From contig CP099423.1 in assembly GCA_024114885.1 (NCBI GenBank), positions 1 through 64,000 on the forward strand: a DNA stretch of 64,000 bases. The letters are read 5' to 3'. How positions within the stretch are numbered: the stretch's first letter is position 1; each line of letters starts with the position of its first letter. A program made the position numbers and the translations under genes. This stretch comes from Septoria linicola. Taxonomy: Eukaryota > Ascomycota > Dothideomycetes > Mycosphaerellales > Mycosphaerellaceae. Shown piece by piece: positions 25,380 to 38,293 of the stretch. The notes below the pieces were generated by a model. The model saw only the letters and a list, made by a program, of their open reading frames with translations. It was not told the origin of the DNA and searched no databases.

Positions 25380-27760
25380 CTCCTCTCTATATCTTATCTT
25401 CTAATCTTTCTCTCTTATACTCTCGACTATAGTCTTCGCCTTATTAAACCTTTCTATTAGCGCGAACGGCTTCTCGAATATAAGACTCTTTAGTCGGCGT
25501 ACTCGCGATATAGCTATATAGGTAAGGCCTAGAGTAAAGTCTCTACTTAAAAAATCTATTATAGCGCTATCTAGTATTACTCCTTATAACTTATAGGTTA
25601 TAATAGTATATATAACGTATCGCGGAAACTATCTTCTCGTATATTATTAACCTTTATATTCGAAGTCGCGACTACTCTAAAAGACTAGAACGCTAATAGA
25701 TACTCGCGATATATCGTAAAGAGTAGAACTATCGTATTTGTCGAACGCTATAATAATTACAAGTAGTCTATAGCTATCCTTCTACGCTACGTCTCTAACT
25801 GTTCCTAGCGCTCTATTAACTAGCCTACGTTTAGTCTAAATATTCTCTAGGAGTATTATACGTACGCTAATATAGATAGAGATTTTATTTTAAAGGCCTA
25901 CTACTTTCTCTAGCTACGTTAATCCCTTAGTCGTAGTATTATTAGTATTAATATCTAGTACCGGCTTTCTAGACTATAGAAGCCTCGAGTAATTATACTT
26001 ACGTACGTCTATCTTAAGATAGTATACTTAAAAGATATCGCTAAAAGACTATATCTCTCCTTATAATAGGCTAGCTTAGATACGAGACGAGAGTATACGC
26101 TAGTTATCTAAAGTAATATCGTTCTACCTAAGCTTATTAAGAGCTTTATAGAATACTATAGCTTCTTTATCGATTCTAATCTACCTTATTAGAGTATTAA
26201 GATAGATAGAGCGTCGGAAAAGCTTATATAACTCCTAGCTCGCCTTCTTAGAGTTATTATTTAGCCGACCTATAAAGAATAGTAACTAACTACTAATAGG
26301 CCCGAGCTAGCTAAAGTCTCTATATAGCGGTATAGTAGTATAGAAATACTACTAAACAGTATATACTAGTCCTTTACTAGCTCTCTATATCGTCGATCTA
26401 TTTAAACTAGAAGCTTTAAACTTACTATAGACTTTTCGTTAATAATTAAGTACTTATAGTATCTTAATTAAGCTTTGACCTTATTAGTCTCTCTCTAAGA
26501 CATAGCTCTATATAACTCGTCGATAGGAATCTTTAATAGTATATATAAGGTTCTATCTAAGATTATATAGGCTATAACCCCTATCGGCGCTATCTAAAGT
26601 ACTAGATCCTCTTAACTATAACTATCTATAAGCGCTACTAGGTATATAGATATAATAGTAATAAGATACGACTTTCTAGTCTCTACTTTACTATCTAGCT
26701 AGAGTAGAATCTAGCTACTCTAACCTTTAATTCTATTATCTCTAAAGTAGTTAAGGACAATATCGTATATCTTACGCTAGCCTTTAACGAGTATATCTAC
26801 TATTCCTTAACTTACGTACTAGTACTATAAGTCGACTAGATCTTTTATCTTCGTCTCTAACTAAAAGCTAACGGCTAGTATCTAGATAGCGTATCTATAT
26901 TTCGACTAGTTATAAGTCGTGTCTATTTAACGTTCTCTATAGTCCTACTATAATATCTTCGAGGCGTTTACTAGGTAGTTAAGGATATCTCTTTCGATAT
27001 CGTACCGTTACTATTCGCTATATTTAGTATCTAATATATTAAACGAGAGAAGACTAAGATATAGGTACCGCTTTTTATATCTATACCTAGCCTTAACCTA
27101 GGAACTATATAGTACTCTATCGACTATCTTTAGGCTAGTAAAGTCGCTAAAAGCGTACTTTAGTATTATTTCTTATATAGCGTATACCTCTAGATCTTAC
27201 TAGTAAGTTTAACTAGGTATAAGATTAAGGATTCTTACTTTCCTATTAACCTTCCTTCGCGCTAGGCTCTATAACGGCACTTTATAGTTTAATAGCTAGT
27301 CTCTAAAACTAATATCTCGATATAAAGTTATATTCCGATTTAGATACTTATCTAGATATAATCGACCTAGGTAAAGTAGGTCCTTACGATTATTAGGAAG
27401 CTAATAGTCGATATCGATTATATCTCTTAATATCTAGACTAGTAGTAGGTTAAGTAGCGTATAGTAGACTTCGTAATCGCGTACTACCTTCGCTCTAGTC
27501 GCCGTTATAAGTATAATCTCTATAAATAATACTACTAGCGCGCTTAGTAGTAGTATTAATAGGTTACGCTTAAAGATTCTAGCTACTATCTAGACGCTAA
27601 CGTATATAAAGCTCTTACTAATATAGGTAACTAAGAAGATAATACTTATATATAGTAATATATCTATATTAGCTAGTTATAACTTATCTACCTCTAACTC
27701 GTCTTCTAAATCTTATAGACGCTTTATACTACTACGGTACTAGGCTACTACCGCCTTACG
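25380..27760 (-). pseudogene. Helitron/PIF1-type helicase relic, RIP-destroyed
   Basis: The minus strand reads as a superfamily 1 helicase of the kind carried by Helitron transposons and related to PIF1, broken by TAG/TAA codons. A degenerate P-loop (K-V-E-T-R-K-S, from GxxGTGKS) lies at about 26669-26690, APIGVIAY (from APTGVAAY) near 26570-26592, and Walker B LIINEKS near 26428-26455. YRDFS-LGPIS follows, and then NRALGTVRDV. The C-terminal signature LTYIAISRVRRLKSLIFEKP lies near 25465-25530. Upstream on the same strand, LLNLLLV-ILRDIIDID (27.4-27.5 kb) matches the region preceding the helicase in fungal Helitron proteins. A Rep/HUH domain was not identified, so it may be a Helitron fragment. 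It is a different element from the copia family and keeps CpG codons. Confidence 0.8.
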
Positions 27761-29043
27761 CTCTACCTTAGAGTAGAAGACTTAGCCTCTCTCCTTATAT
27801 ACTACCTTTATAGCCTTACGCTCCTTTTTGTCGTTAAAGGTAATACGTTACTAATTATATACTAGGCTAGCGATCCTACGTAGTATTAGATTAGCTAATA
27901 GAAAGTAGAGATTTACTTAGATATTATAGCCCTACGATGTCTATAATAGGCCTACTATACTTACTAGTACTATATTAATCGACGTAGTACTTATAAGTAG
28001 GCTAGTGCGAGTAACAGTAGATAGTTTAATACTAGCTAGTAAAGGCCTTATACTTAGCGAGCTAGGAAGCTACGAGCTTTCTAACTAAGAGCTTTCTAAC
28101 TAAGAGCTAGGTAACTACGAGCTTAGTAGCTACGAGCTTAGAGGTTACGATATAAAAGGCTACGAGCTAATAGGCTAATCTACTATTTCTATAATATTAG
28201 CGTATATAATATCGAAGCTATGTTTATATAGGAGATATACCGCTAGTAATAGCCTAGGTAGTAGTAGTAAGCTTAGCTCTTATATATAGTATATTACTAA
28301 GTAGTATAGTAAATCCTATAATACTAGTAGAGGATCTATATATCTATATATATATCTATATCTATACTCTACCCGTTTATACTAATATAAGTATATTATA
28401 AGGTCTAAAGAAATTAATTAAGATAGGAAATATCTTATATAAAATAGGTAGTAGGATCTTGTAGCGCGTTAAGCGCGTACCTTCCCTATATATAATTACT
28501 ACGACTAAGGTCTCGCGACTAGCGTATCGAAGCTTCTAGACCTAATCCTCCTCGTATACTAGCGATTCCTTATAGAAGTAATAACCTAAAATCGTCCTAC
28601 TTCTACTATAGTCTTATAAGCTCGTTACTAGTATTTAGTTTTTTCGTTTAGGTTATACTATCTAATAATCTTCGATAGGTCTTCTAGATCGCGTCTATTC
28701 TCTTACGATTTCTTTCCGAGCCTTATTACCTATTATACTAGCTATCTCTTACTAGACTAGACTAAATCGATACTTATTAGGTTTACGCTTAACCGTAGCT
28801 AACTAAAGAAGTTCCTAATATTCTATACTATCTTATTTACTCTAATTAGCCTAGAGAACTTCGTATTCTAGCCTATACTATCTAGCTACGTAATAGTAAT
28901 ATAGTTATTATAAAATAAGAACTTGTTATAGCTATATAATATAGGCGTATACTCCGAGTATAACTACTTATAAGTTCGTACTAGTACGAGGTTTAGGATA
29001 TTAAAAGTTAGCTCTATTACGACCTTATTAGCTTCGCTATAGA
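27761..29043. other. RIP-mutated DNA upstream of helicase relic
   Basis: Possible N-terminal part or flank of the Helitron-like element, without clear motifs. Near 28080-28170 a short repeat of the type GAGCTTTCTAACTAAGAGC / TACGAGCTTAG occurs several times. In the ancestral order this segment was joined to 35351 onward, since copia copy 4 is flanked by CTTAG at 29044-29048 and 35346-35350. Confidence 0.4.
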
Positions 29044-29048
29044 CTTAG

Positions 29049-32000
29049 TATTAAGAATGTATCCTAGATAGTCAGTCTAGACATAGACATCTAAGTATAG
29101 TTCTAGATACCTAAGGCATCTACCTAAGGCTTAGTAAGAGGTATATCTTGCTTCTCTTTCTTCTCTTCTTAGATAACTAACTTAATTAACTTTGTATTTA
29201 GTTCCTAGCATATTACTACTACACTATATATATAAGTTAGTTCAAGATTAATCCCCTATTCTTCTTTACTACGCTATACCCTCCTTAATATTATATAGTA
29301 TATAATACGCCCTCTACTTTTAATAGGTTATAAGCCCGGGTTTATATACTAAATAGGAGCAACCTATGTTAGTACAGGTTACTTATATCCCTTACAGTTT
29401 ATAGAAAACATTTAGGGCCTAGAAGTTTCCCTAACTATATTACTAACGAAGCTAGTTTGTACCTAGTAGTATATAAGTTAGTAAAGATCTCTATAAGACA
29501 GTAGTATGTTTCTACTTTATTAATACCTACCTAGTTCTCTACTATTATACCTAGTATCACTAGAGTTAGAAGAGGCTACCTAGCCTTCCTACTACCTAGT
29601 AGCAGAAACTCTACTAAGAGAGAAAGATCTAAGTCTTAGTAATTTCCTAAATACGAGGAATCCCTGTCCCTTAGAGCTAGTCTCTCTACTATAAGAAATT
29701 ACTCTTCTCTAGAATCCTTAGCTAGTCTAAAGCATTCTACTAATCATTTATTCTATTTACCTATTTCTATAATAGACTAAGAGGACAAGAAGAGCTAAAG
29801 GATTCTAATCCTAGACAGAACTAACTAGAAGAAATAGTTCAAGCTATAGACAGACAAGCTAGAAGGAAAGGACTAGTTCTAGACAATTAGCTAACTAATT
29901 GTTAGAGGGAACCTATATATAGTTTAGTAGGACACTAGTCTCTAGATTTATATTACTTAGAATCAACACTTCTTAAAAGACAATATAGTATATAGGTTTA
30001 GTATTAGATATAGTATTAGTAAAGATAATAAGATAGAGCTAGAGACATAGTATATTACTATACTAGCAGCTAAGATATAGGTAATTCTCTAGAACAAGTA
30101 TAATAGAGTCCTAAAGTCCTATACTATAGGTCTAATTAAGCAGTTTATTATATATAGGATATTACCTAATAAGACAATTAGGGAAGTATAGAGATACCTT
30201 AGAGTCCTAGGTAAGAGGATTACTAAGATTAATCCTTAGGAAACTTACTACTAGAGCTAAGAGAAAAGACTAAAGTATCTTCTATAGTCCCTACCTGTAT
30301 TATACTAAGCAGCTAAGGATACTATTATAACTTAACTATCCTTAGATATAGATACTGTTCTCCTTCTACTTAAGTCCTAAGAGGTAAGAGACAACCTAGA
30401 TAAGATAGATATAGGTATAGCTATATTTTATCCTAGGTAGCCCTACTAAGGAAAGTCCCTACTAATATACTAGCTCTATAAGAAAGGGAAGCACTAGTTA
30501 AAAGATTGTCCTAACCTCCCTACTACTAAGAAACTATCCTAGTAAAGAAATAGTGCTAAGAACTAGAAGGACCCTTAGGGATTATTCCTTAGAGAGAGGG
30601 TTAGAAGATCCCCTTTACTAAGGAATACTAGACATATTAAGAAAGCTATCTACAAGTTATTATTATATAATAAGCTAAAGAAGGCTGTCTAGAGAATAGG
30701 TAAGCAGCTTTAGAGGATAGAAAAGTCTAGAAAGCTTCTAAAGAAAGGATTTTTAGCCTAGGAGTCTAGTTCTAGTTCTGATTCTAGAACTTATTCTAGT
30801 TCTAGAAGTAATAATAATTCCCTATTAGAAGATAATAACTAAGATAAGTTGGCCTATTCTACAATTAAGGCTAAAGGCAAGTTATTACTCTAAGAATAGC
30901 TCTTAGATTCCTATACCTTATCCTATATAACTAACTAACTATCCTTCTTTAGATTAGTAAAGCTACTAAGGAAGAAAGTATAGATTAAGGTAGGAGGAGG
31001 ATACCTCTATATAACCTACTCTAGACTAGTATAGATAAAAGGAATCTTAGGAGGAGAAGTTCTACTTAATAGGGTGCTATTTATTCCTAATCTTAGAGTA
31101 AATCTTATATTATAGGATTAGTTTAGTAAGCAATTTAGAGTCTAAAAGCCTAACTTTACTCTTACCTCCCTAGATAGCTAAATAGTTATAAAGACCAAGC
31201 TAGTTAGAGGTGTTCTATTTGTTAGTAAGATATTACCTCTCCTATAGGAAAAGTTATATTACTTACTATATAATCCTATAGAGGTTAATAATGCCTATAC
31301 TACCCTATTAGAGAAGGATCTAAAATAGTAGGAGCTATAGTATAGAAGATTTGCATACTTTAGAAGAGGGTTACTCTTAAACCTTTATAAAGTTACTAAC
31401 CTAAAGGAAAGAATTCTAATTCCTAGCTAGGAAGAGTATAAGTATAGGATCTATATAATAGGCAAAATAAAGAAACACCTAGGCAAGTCTATTAAGAGAA
31501 GACCTAAAAGATTAGCCCTTATATTAGTAGATATCTATAGACTATTACTATTATTAGTAAAAGGTTTTATATAGTAGCTTAAGATTGTTAATAACTTCTT
31601 AAGAAAGAAATAGGCATTTCTACTTAAGGCTAGATTAGATATACTAACTACTCTTTAGAACTAGAGGATTAAGGCAGAAAGGTAGTTAGTAGCACTCCTC
31701 AAGTCTATAAGGGCTAATAATGCTAGAGAGATTACTACTTTAATTAAATAGTAGGAGAAGGACTTTAGAATTACCCTTAAGCTAACTAAGGCCTATAATT
31801 TACTCTAGAATAGAGTAGTTAAGAGGTCTATCCAAATATTAGAGGCCTCTATTAGAGCAATACTTAAAGAGAGTAAGATACCTATTAAGTTTTAGCTAGA
31901 AGCTCTTAAAGTATAAATATATATAAGGAATAAGCTCCTAAATAGACCTAATATTAAGAGATTCAAGCTCTTACCTAATAAAGCTTTTAATAGGATTAAA

Positions 32001-35000
32001 CTAATAGTCTCCTACCTTAAGGTATAAGGATATAGAGCTGTAGTATATATAGATGTAAGAGTATAGCCTTAGTAGGTAAGGAGTAACAAACTAATAAATA
32101 GAGGAAAGGATACTATATTTGTTAGATACTATAATAATATAGTAAAAGTATAGAAGTTCTAGGAGCTAGACATAAAGGCTATTAAGTAATATACTAATAT
32201 AATCTTCTTTAAAGATAAGCTAGGTAGAGAATTAGACTTAAATATTAAGATTAAGAATCTCCTTAGTTTAGCTCTAGAAAGAAGACCTATTAGAAGGCTA
32301 AGAACTATTAGCTAGCCTACTCTATAAGCTAGTAAGAGTACTCTAGGTGCTCCTAGTCTAAGCTAGTAGAAGCCTCCTCTTTCTTAGCTATTAGTATAGG
32401 TTTAGGAAGGAAAGAAACTCTTTATATAACTTCTACCTCTACTAGAAGATATAGGAGAGTATAGAAAATTCCTAGACTAAAGGAAAGTTAAGAAAGAATC
32501 TAAGAATTCTACCTAAGAGACTATAGAGATAGATTAGGAGCAGATAGTCCTAAGGCAAACTCTTAGAAAGAGGAAAGCATCCTAAGAACTTAATAGATTT
32601 AACTAGAAGCTAAAGCTAATTAAGCTTGAGTTAGATTAGAATAGTTAGCTAGATAAGGAAATGCTCCTAGAGCATTAGGCTTTCCTCTTAGCTATAAGCT
32701 CTATTAACCTAGACATCCTATAGGACTTAGAATTCTTAGAGGAAGTTAAAGAGATTGTATTCTCTACTACTAAAGAAGTAGGAATATATAAATAGGAGGT
32801 TCTAATCCTAAGGAACTATAAGGAAGTAGTAAGTAATCCTAAGTAGGGTTATCTCTAGTAAGAAGCTATTTAGAAGGAGCTAGATATACTTATAAGTAAC
32901 AATACCTAGACTATAGTAGTCCTACTAAAAGAGGCTAACTTAGTTACCTTAAGATAGGTCTTTAATATTAAGAGAAAACTTAGTAGTGCTATTAAAAAGT
33001 TTAAGGTAAGACTAGTTATAAGAGGGTTCTCCTAAAAGTATAGAGTAGACTATATAGAAACTTTTGCCCCTATAGTTAGGCAGGATACTCTAAGAGGATT
33101 TATAGCTATAGTCTATAAGAAGGACCTAGTTCTATACTAAGTAGATATAAATAATATATTTATAGAGAGTATCTTATATAAGGACATCTATATAATCCTA
33201 CTACTAGGTATTAACCTACTAACTAGTATAGTCTTACAAGTTCTAAGGAGTCTCTATAGGCTAAAGCAAGCTATAAGAGACTAGAATTAGCTATATATAT
33301 TAAAGCTAAAAGGAATAGGATTCAGATAATTAGAAGTGGACCTATGTCTTCTAATCTATAAGAAAAGGAAAGACCTAATAATCCTAATCTATATTAATAA
33401 TATACCTATTACTATAGAGAGACTAGAAGATGTCCTCTAGTTTAAAGACTAACTTAGTAAGGTCTTTAAGATCAAAGATCTTAGAGAACTAGACAAGATT
33501 CTTAGAATAAGACTAATAAGAAGTAGATAGTAAGGCTAGCTAAAACTTAACTAGAAGTACTATATCTAAGAGAACCTAGCTAAAATAGGAATAGGCTAAG
33601 AAACTGCATTACTAACTCTTTTACTAATAGATAGCTATAAAAGTCTAAAGCCTACTAGACTAAATAATAAAAGGTATAACAAATAGGAGTACTAATCTAT
33701 TATTAGAATATAGATATAGCTTATAACTATTATAAGACTAGATATCTCATTTGCCCTTAGAAGGTTAAGCTCCTATATTAGTAATCTAATAGTAGGATAT
33801 ATAAAGGCTCTAAAGAAGCTAACTAGATACCTAAGATCAAACCTAGACCTTAGTTTAAGATACTTAAGGAATAGTTAAGGCTATCTTACTAGATATATAG
33901 ACTCTAACTATACAATAGACAAGACTAATAGAGTCTTAATCCTTAGATATGTTTTCTTCCTCTATAGTATACTAATCTCCTAGATAAGTAAGAAGTAGAA
34001 ATCTATAGCTATATCTATAATAGAAGCTGAATATATAGCTATAGGAGCATATACAAAACAGTTATAGTTCCTTAGTGCTCTTTTAAGAGAGCTTGGATAC
34101 CTAGAGTTAGTAGGAGAATATTCTTACTAACTAAGGATCCTTAGTAACTAGGAAACTATTACTAGAATCAGGCTAATTCAGCTGAAAGGTAATAACTAAG
34201 CTACCCTTACTCTAGTTAAGGACTTATATATTTATAACAAGTCTAAATACATTGATATCTTATATAATGCTATAAGAAAGCTCTAGTAGAACAGACTTAT
34301 CTCTATAGAATATATAAATATAAAAGAGATAGTAGTAGATAGTCTTACTAAGCTAAAGAATAGACTATAGTTTTAGGAGTTTATAAGGTAGCTCTACCTT
34401 ATATAAGAGATATACAAAAGATAACTCCAAGCCTTAGAGTTGGACTAAGAGGAGTCTAAAAGAAAGATTTTAGTTACTTAACTCCTCCTTAGTTAGACTT
34501 TACAAAGTCCTAAATTCCCTTACTAATATTAGACCTATTACTAACTATAATATCACTATATAGTACCTAGCTAAACTAGATACCCCCTAAGGCCAAGTAC
34601 TAGTTAATATTAAAGACCTCCTCTATAGTAGCTATTATCTCTACTACTAGTATATAGTTACTCTACTCCCTAGATTAATATAAGATCCCTATAGCTAAGA
34701 ATAGTATACCCTAAAGGCTATTAGGGAACTAAGAAGCTATATAGAATATAACTAAGTAGGGGACTAGGCTATAAGGAATCTAGAGAGCTATTAGAATTAG
34801 CTATAAGAAAGGATAAGAGCAACTTACTAGATAGTCTATATCCTAAACAATCTACTTCTATATAAGAGAGGAGGAAGATCTTATAGAAGGTATTTCTTTT
34901 ACCTTTTTATAGGAGATAGTAGTATAGAAAGTTTATTAGATTAATAGTTAGTACTATCTAGTTATTAGTCTAAAAAGCAAGTACTTAATAACTAATTAAG

Positions 35001-35345
35001 ATTAGGACTAGTATTTGAGTACTATAGATGATCTATTAAAAGATCTGACTATATAGTATAAGTAGGAGTGTTAAGAATATATCCTAGATAGTTAGTCTAG
35101 ACATAGACATCTGAGCATAGTTCTAGATACCTAAGGCATCTACCTAAGGCTTAGCAAGAGGTATATCTTGCTTCTCTTTCTTCTCTTCTTAGATAACTAA
35201 CTTAATCAACTTTGTATTTAGTTCCTAGCATATTACTACTACACTATATACATAAGTTAGTTTAAGATTAATCCCCTATTCTTCTTTACTACGCTATACC
35301 CTCCTTGACATTATATAGCATATAACACGCCCTCTACTTTTAATA
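29049..35345 (+). mobile_element. Complete Ty1/copia LTR retrotransposon, copy 4
   Basis: The LTRs are 29049-29325 and 35069-35345 (277 bp), with target duplication CTTAG at 29044-29048 and 35346-35350. The initiator-tRNA-Met-type primer site starts at 29326. The internal region has the copia order and is close to copy 1 throughout. The two LTRs differ from each other only by C/T and G/A changes in the part I compared (for example TATTAAGAATGT against TGTTAAGAATAT), so age cannot be read from their divergence. All frames carry TAG/TAA stops. Confidence 0.95.
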
Positions 35346-35350
35346 CTTAG

Positions 35351-36560
35351 ATTAATTTTTATACTTAGCGTTACTTTTCTTATACGCTTCTTTCCTAGAT
35401 TTCTATATCTTCTTAGTCGTTTCTATATCGATTAGAGCTAACTAAACGAGTACTATCTCTAGTATATAGTCTGTATTTCTACTACGATATTAAGTAAGGA
35501 TAAATAGTCTTTACTAGTTATCGTTATTTTCTCTTTCTTTATCGTATCGTCGCTAATCTCGATATTAAATAGTATAGCGTTAATTACTACTATCTACCTC
35601 TACTACCTATCGAAGAAGCGCTTAATATAAGTAATTATATTACCTATTATACGTATCTTATAGAGCTTTCTAATATTCTCTTTTAGTACTTTATATATAG
35701 TAGCTTTAGCGATACTATCTTTACTACTACTCTTACGTTCGTTCTTAGAGAGAACTTACTTATAGCCTACTCGACTACCTATACGTAAGCGCCTCTATCT
35801 AACGATAGCTCTCTAGTAGATAGTACGAAGAGCTAGTAGAGCTCGACTATAATCGCTTCTATAAGCTACGTAGACTAGTAGAGTATAGATAATTATTTCG
35901 ATCTACTATTCTATAATATACTAGATATTTAAGTCTAGTATATTAGAACTACTAGTTAAGGCTAGCTAGACTATCTCTTTCTAGTACTTCTCGACTACGC
36001 TAAGTACTATTAGTACGATAGTAGACCTAGAAACACTTAGTAAAATATATAATATAATAGATATAGAGAGATAGATATATATTTACTAGCTTTATTCCTA
36101 TAGGAGCTTAATAATCTCCTAGTAGTTAGTAGTAGTATTCGTTATCTTAGGAAAGATATACTCCTACTTAGTCTTAATACTATAGTAGATATTACTCTTC
36201 TACTAGGATACTATATACTATAAAAGTATATACTCTTACTTTTTAAGCTACTTGTTTATCGACCTATACTAGGAGTTAATATAAGAGCTATATTATAATT
36301 AGATTCTATATATACTACTATAGTTAAACTAACTCTATACTATTAATATAACTAAGTTATAGCTAAAGCTTAGAGATAGCCTTAGTAGTAGAGTTATAGA
36401 TAATAAGAGATATAGTAGCGATAGGTCGGCTTTAGATAGAATTCTTAAAAGGAATAGATCCGATATCGTAGATTAGAAGTAGTAAGTAGTAGGCGAATAT
36501 TAGTTACGAAGAGGATATTAAGATTATAAAGTCGAATAGAAAGAGAGAAGTTTAAGATAG
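35351..36560 (-). pseudogene. RIP-destroyed coding relic next to gene island, family unknown
   Basis: The minus strand contains a long protein-like frame with mostly TAG stops, for example SSNILDLNIQYIIE, YRSDYSRALLALRTIYQRAI, IRKLYKIRIIGNIITYIKRF, IVVINAILFNIEISDDTIKK and KDYLSLLNIVVEIQTIYQR. The repeated Q-to-stop pattern is that of RIP. I do not recognise the family. The frame reaches the copy 4 target site and may continue at 29048 downward in the ancestral order. Whether it also belonged to the broken gene at 36594-37532 is not clear. Confidence 0.45.
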
Positions 36561-36593
36561 CTAAGTCGGATATAGAGGAGAAGAAGGCTTCTC

Positions 36594-37532
36594 CTAGGCT
36601 TGATAGATATTATCGAGTAGATTGAACTCGACAAACGTAGAGATAAGGTACTTGATATCGTTTAGTTTGAACTCTAGGATATTCTAAGGGAACATACTTT
36701 CCTGAGGCACACTGAGTCGATCTACCACAGTAGCAAATGGAATATGTCGCGCCGTGCTACGTAATCCGTCGTTGCTACTGTCTTGGACGGATATTATAGG
36801 AAACCTTTGCGCATCTGCCTTCAGAAATGGCAGAAGTAGCAGCTCTGAGGCCATCTCCTTTGTCACTAAGTCGGTGTAGAAGTTTGGGTATCTGAATTCA
36901 TCAGGTCGTTGCCGTAAGAAGCGACGAAGTTGTTGTGTTGTCTAGACGGAAGATTTCGTATTGGTTGCACTAGCCAGCACGGTTCGAGGGAGAAGCTCAG
37001 CAAATCTTGTAACATTACCCTCTTGCCATGTTCCGGAACCAAGTATATCGGGGTGGGCCTCGAGTATCGCGATGTTGCTGCGCAGGACACTCAAAAACTC
37101 TTCATCCGCGGCGCCGGTGAGTGATGTTCTTTGCGTGGCTATGAAAGTGTGCGCTTTCGGCGCTGGGTCAGGATCTGGGATGCGATTGGCAGGGCCGTCG
37201 GATAGTGGAGCTCGGAAGCCGTGAGCGGGAGTGAATGGTGGTTGCTGGGCTGAGCTCTGCTGGAGTGTCGGAACATGGCAAGCTAGAGGAAATCTGCTCT
37301 GCCCAGTGGCAGGATAACGGGCGAGCTGTTGCTGAGACGCAATGGGCTGTTGGGGTGGCGTGCTGGCTGGCGATGGAGCTGTCTGGGCGGATGTTGATCC
37401 AGGCGTGGGAGTTGCGAGCGAAGTGCGGGAGGAATGAACGGTAGTGCCATGTGATAAGTCGTGCGTTTGCATAGGCATGCTGCCTGGGAAGTTGTAGTGC
37501 AGCGGCGAGCCATATGACTGCCAGGTATACAT
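36594..37532 (-). pseudogene. Gene split by in-frame TAG codons at the RIP boundary
   Basis: From the first in-frame ATG (37532, MYTWQSYGSP) one frame runs to TAG at 36942-36944, continues in phase as TTQQLRRFLRQRPDEFRYPN to a second TAG at 36684-36686, and then for 29 more codons (NILEFKLNDIKYLIST...DNIYQA) to TAG at 36594. Both inner stops are one C-to-T change from CAG, in the CpA context that RIP prefers. Reading through them gives about 312 residues: a Pro/Ser/Thr/Gln-rich disordered N-half, then a folded-looking part from EEFLSVLRSNIAILEAHP onward. Family unknown. Another frame from ATG 37693 (MIYEKVTYQYDDQPAAQPG) also looks coding and may be an upstream exon or a frameshifted N-terminus. 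The last third lies in TA-rich DNA. Confidence 0.6.
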
Positions 37533-37825
37533 CGATGAAGTCCGCCCGGGAAGCCTGGGTGGTACGATATGTGCGGTCCAGGAGGACACATCGCCATCGA
37601 GGGATATGAGTTTCCAGCAGGCGGAGCCGAGAGGACTCCAGGCTGGGCGGCAGGCTGATCATCGTATTGGTATGTGACCTTTTCGTATATCACGGACCGA
37701 GGGGGACCGAAGAACGGGAACTAGCGATTCGGATCCATGGTTTATATAGTGATGTTGAGCTTCAGATGAATATACCGATGACTATATGTGTGATAGGATG
37801 GGAGGCTGCCCTAGAAACAACCCGG

Positions 37826-38191
37826 TCAGATAAGCGAGTTTTGTGTAACGTCACGTCGCGTCTCACGCGTCGATCGCGTCGTGGGACCAAAGTGATTGAT
37901 GCTGGGAGAGAAACTGCTGGTCACTGCCATGTATTCAGAGCGGAAGAATGGAGTTATCTTGCTACGGAGAAGACATGAGAAGATCGAAAATGCCAATTGC
38001 ATGCCCATTTTCATAAGCTGGAGCTCAAACCATTCTAGAGACCCGGTCAAAATAGCAAGCGGCAAGCGATGAGCAAGACTCGCTGGACCTCTCTTAGCCA
38101 ATGACCTGAAGTGGGCGTCATTTGCGATTTTGCGGACGATCGGCACGATGTGAGGGAGAGTGAGGCCAGACCTGAGGAGAAAGTCGGTCAT
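37826..38191 (-). CDS. Hypothetical protein, 121 aa
   Basis: An ATG-initiated frame coding MTDFLLRSGLTLPHIVPIVR... The first 80 residues look globular, with hydrophobic stretches (LPLAILTGSLEWFELQLMKM); the tail is less convincing (STRETRRDVTQNSLI) and may lie beyond a missed intron. It diverges from the gene at 38294 with 102 bp between the two ATGs. No domain is recognised, and it may not be real. Confidence 0.35.
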   Translation of the reverse strand: MTDFLLRSGLTLPHIVPIVRKIANDAHFRSLAKRGPASLAHRLPLAILTGSLEWFELQLMKMGMQLAFSIFSCLLRSKITPFFRSEYMAVTSSFSPSINHFGPTTRSTRETRRDVTQNSLI

Positions 38192-38227
38192 GCAGTGAAT
38201 TCGAAACCTTGAGGTACATCGTTTTAA

Positions 38228-38262
38228 GCGACATCAGCGACATCAGCGACATCAGCGACAAA
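38228..38262. repeat. 9-bp tandem repeat GACATCAGC
   Basis: Three to four perfect units of GACATCAGC in the short space between the divergent frames at 38191 and 38294. It lies in the probable 5' leader or promoter of the forward gene; a role as a binding site is possible but unsupported. Confidence 0.8.
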
Positions 38263-38293
38263 ATCACTCAAGACACACTCACCAGCATCCGCC

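Noticed and set aside
25380..27760. Telomere-linked RecQ helicase (TLH type)
   Set aside because: Motifs and order fit PIF1/Helitron helicases (APTGVAA, YVAISR), not RecQ.
37168..37662. Minus-strand open frame of 164 codons in a third phase
   Set aside because: Overlaps the frame that continues in phase beyond both TAG codons; low protein-likeness by comparison.
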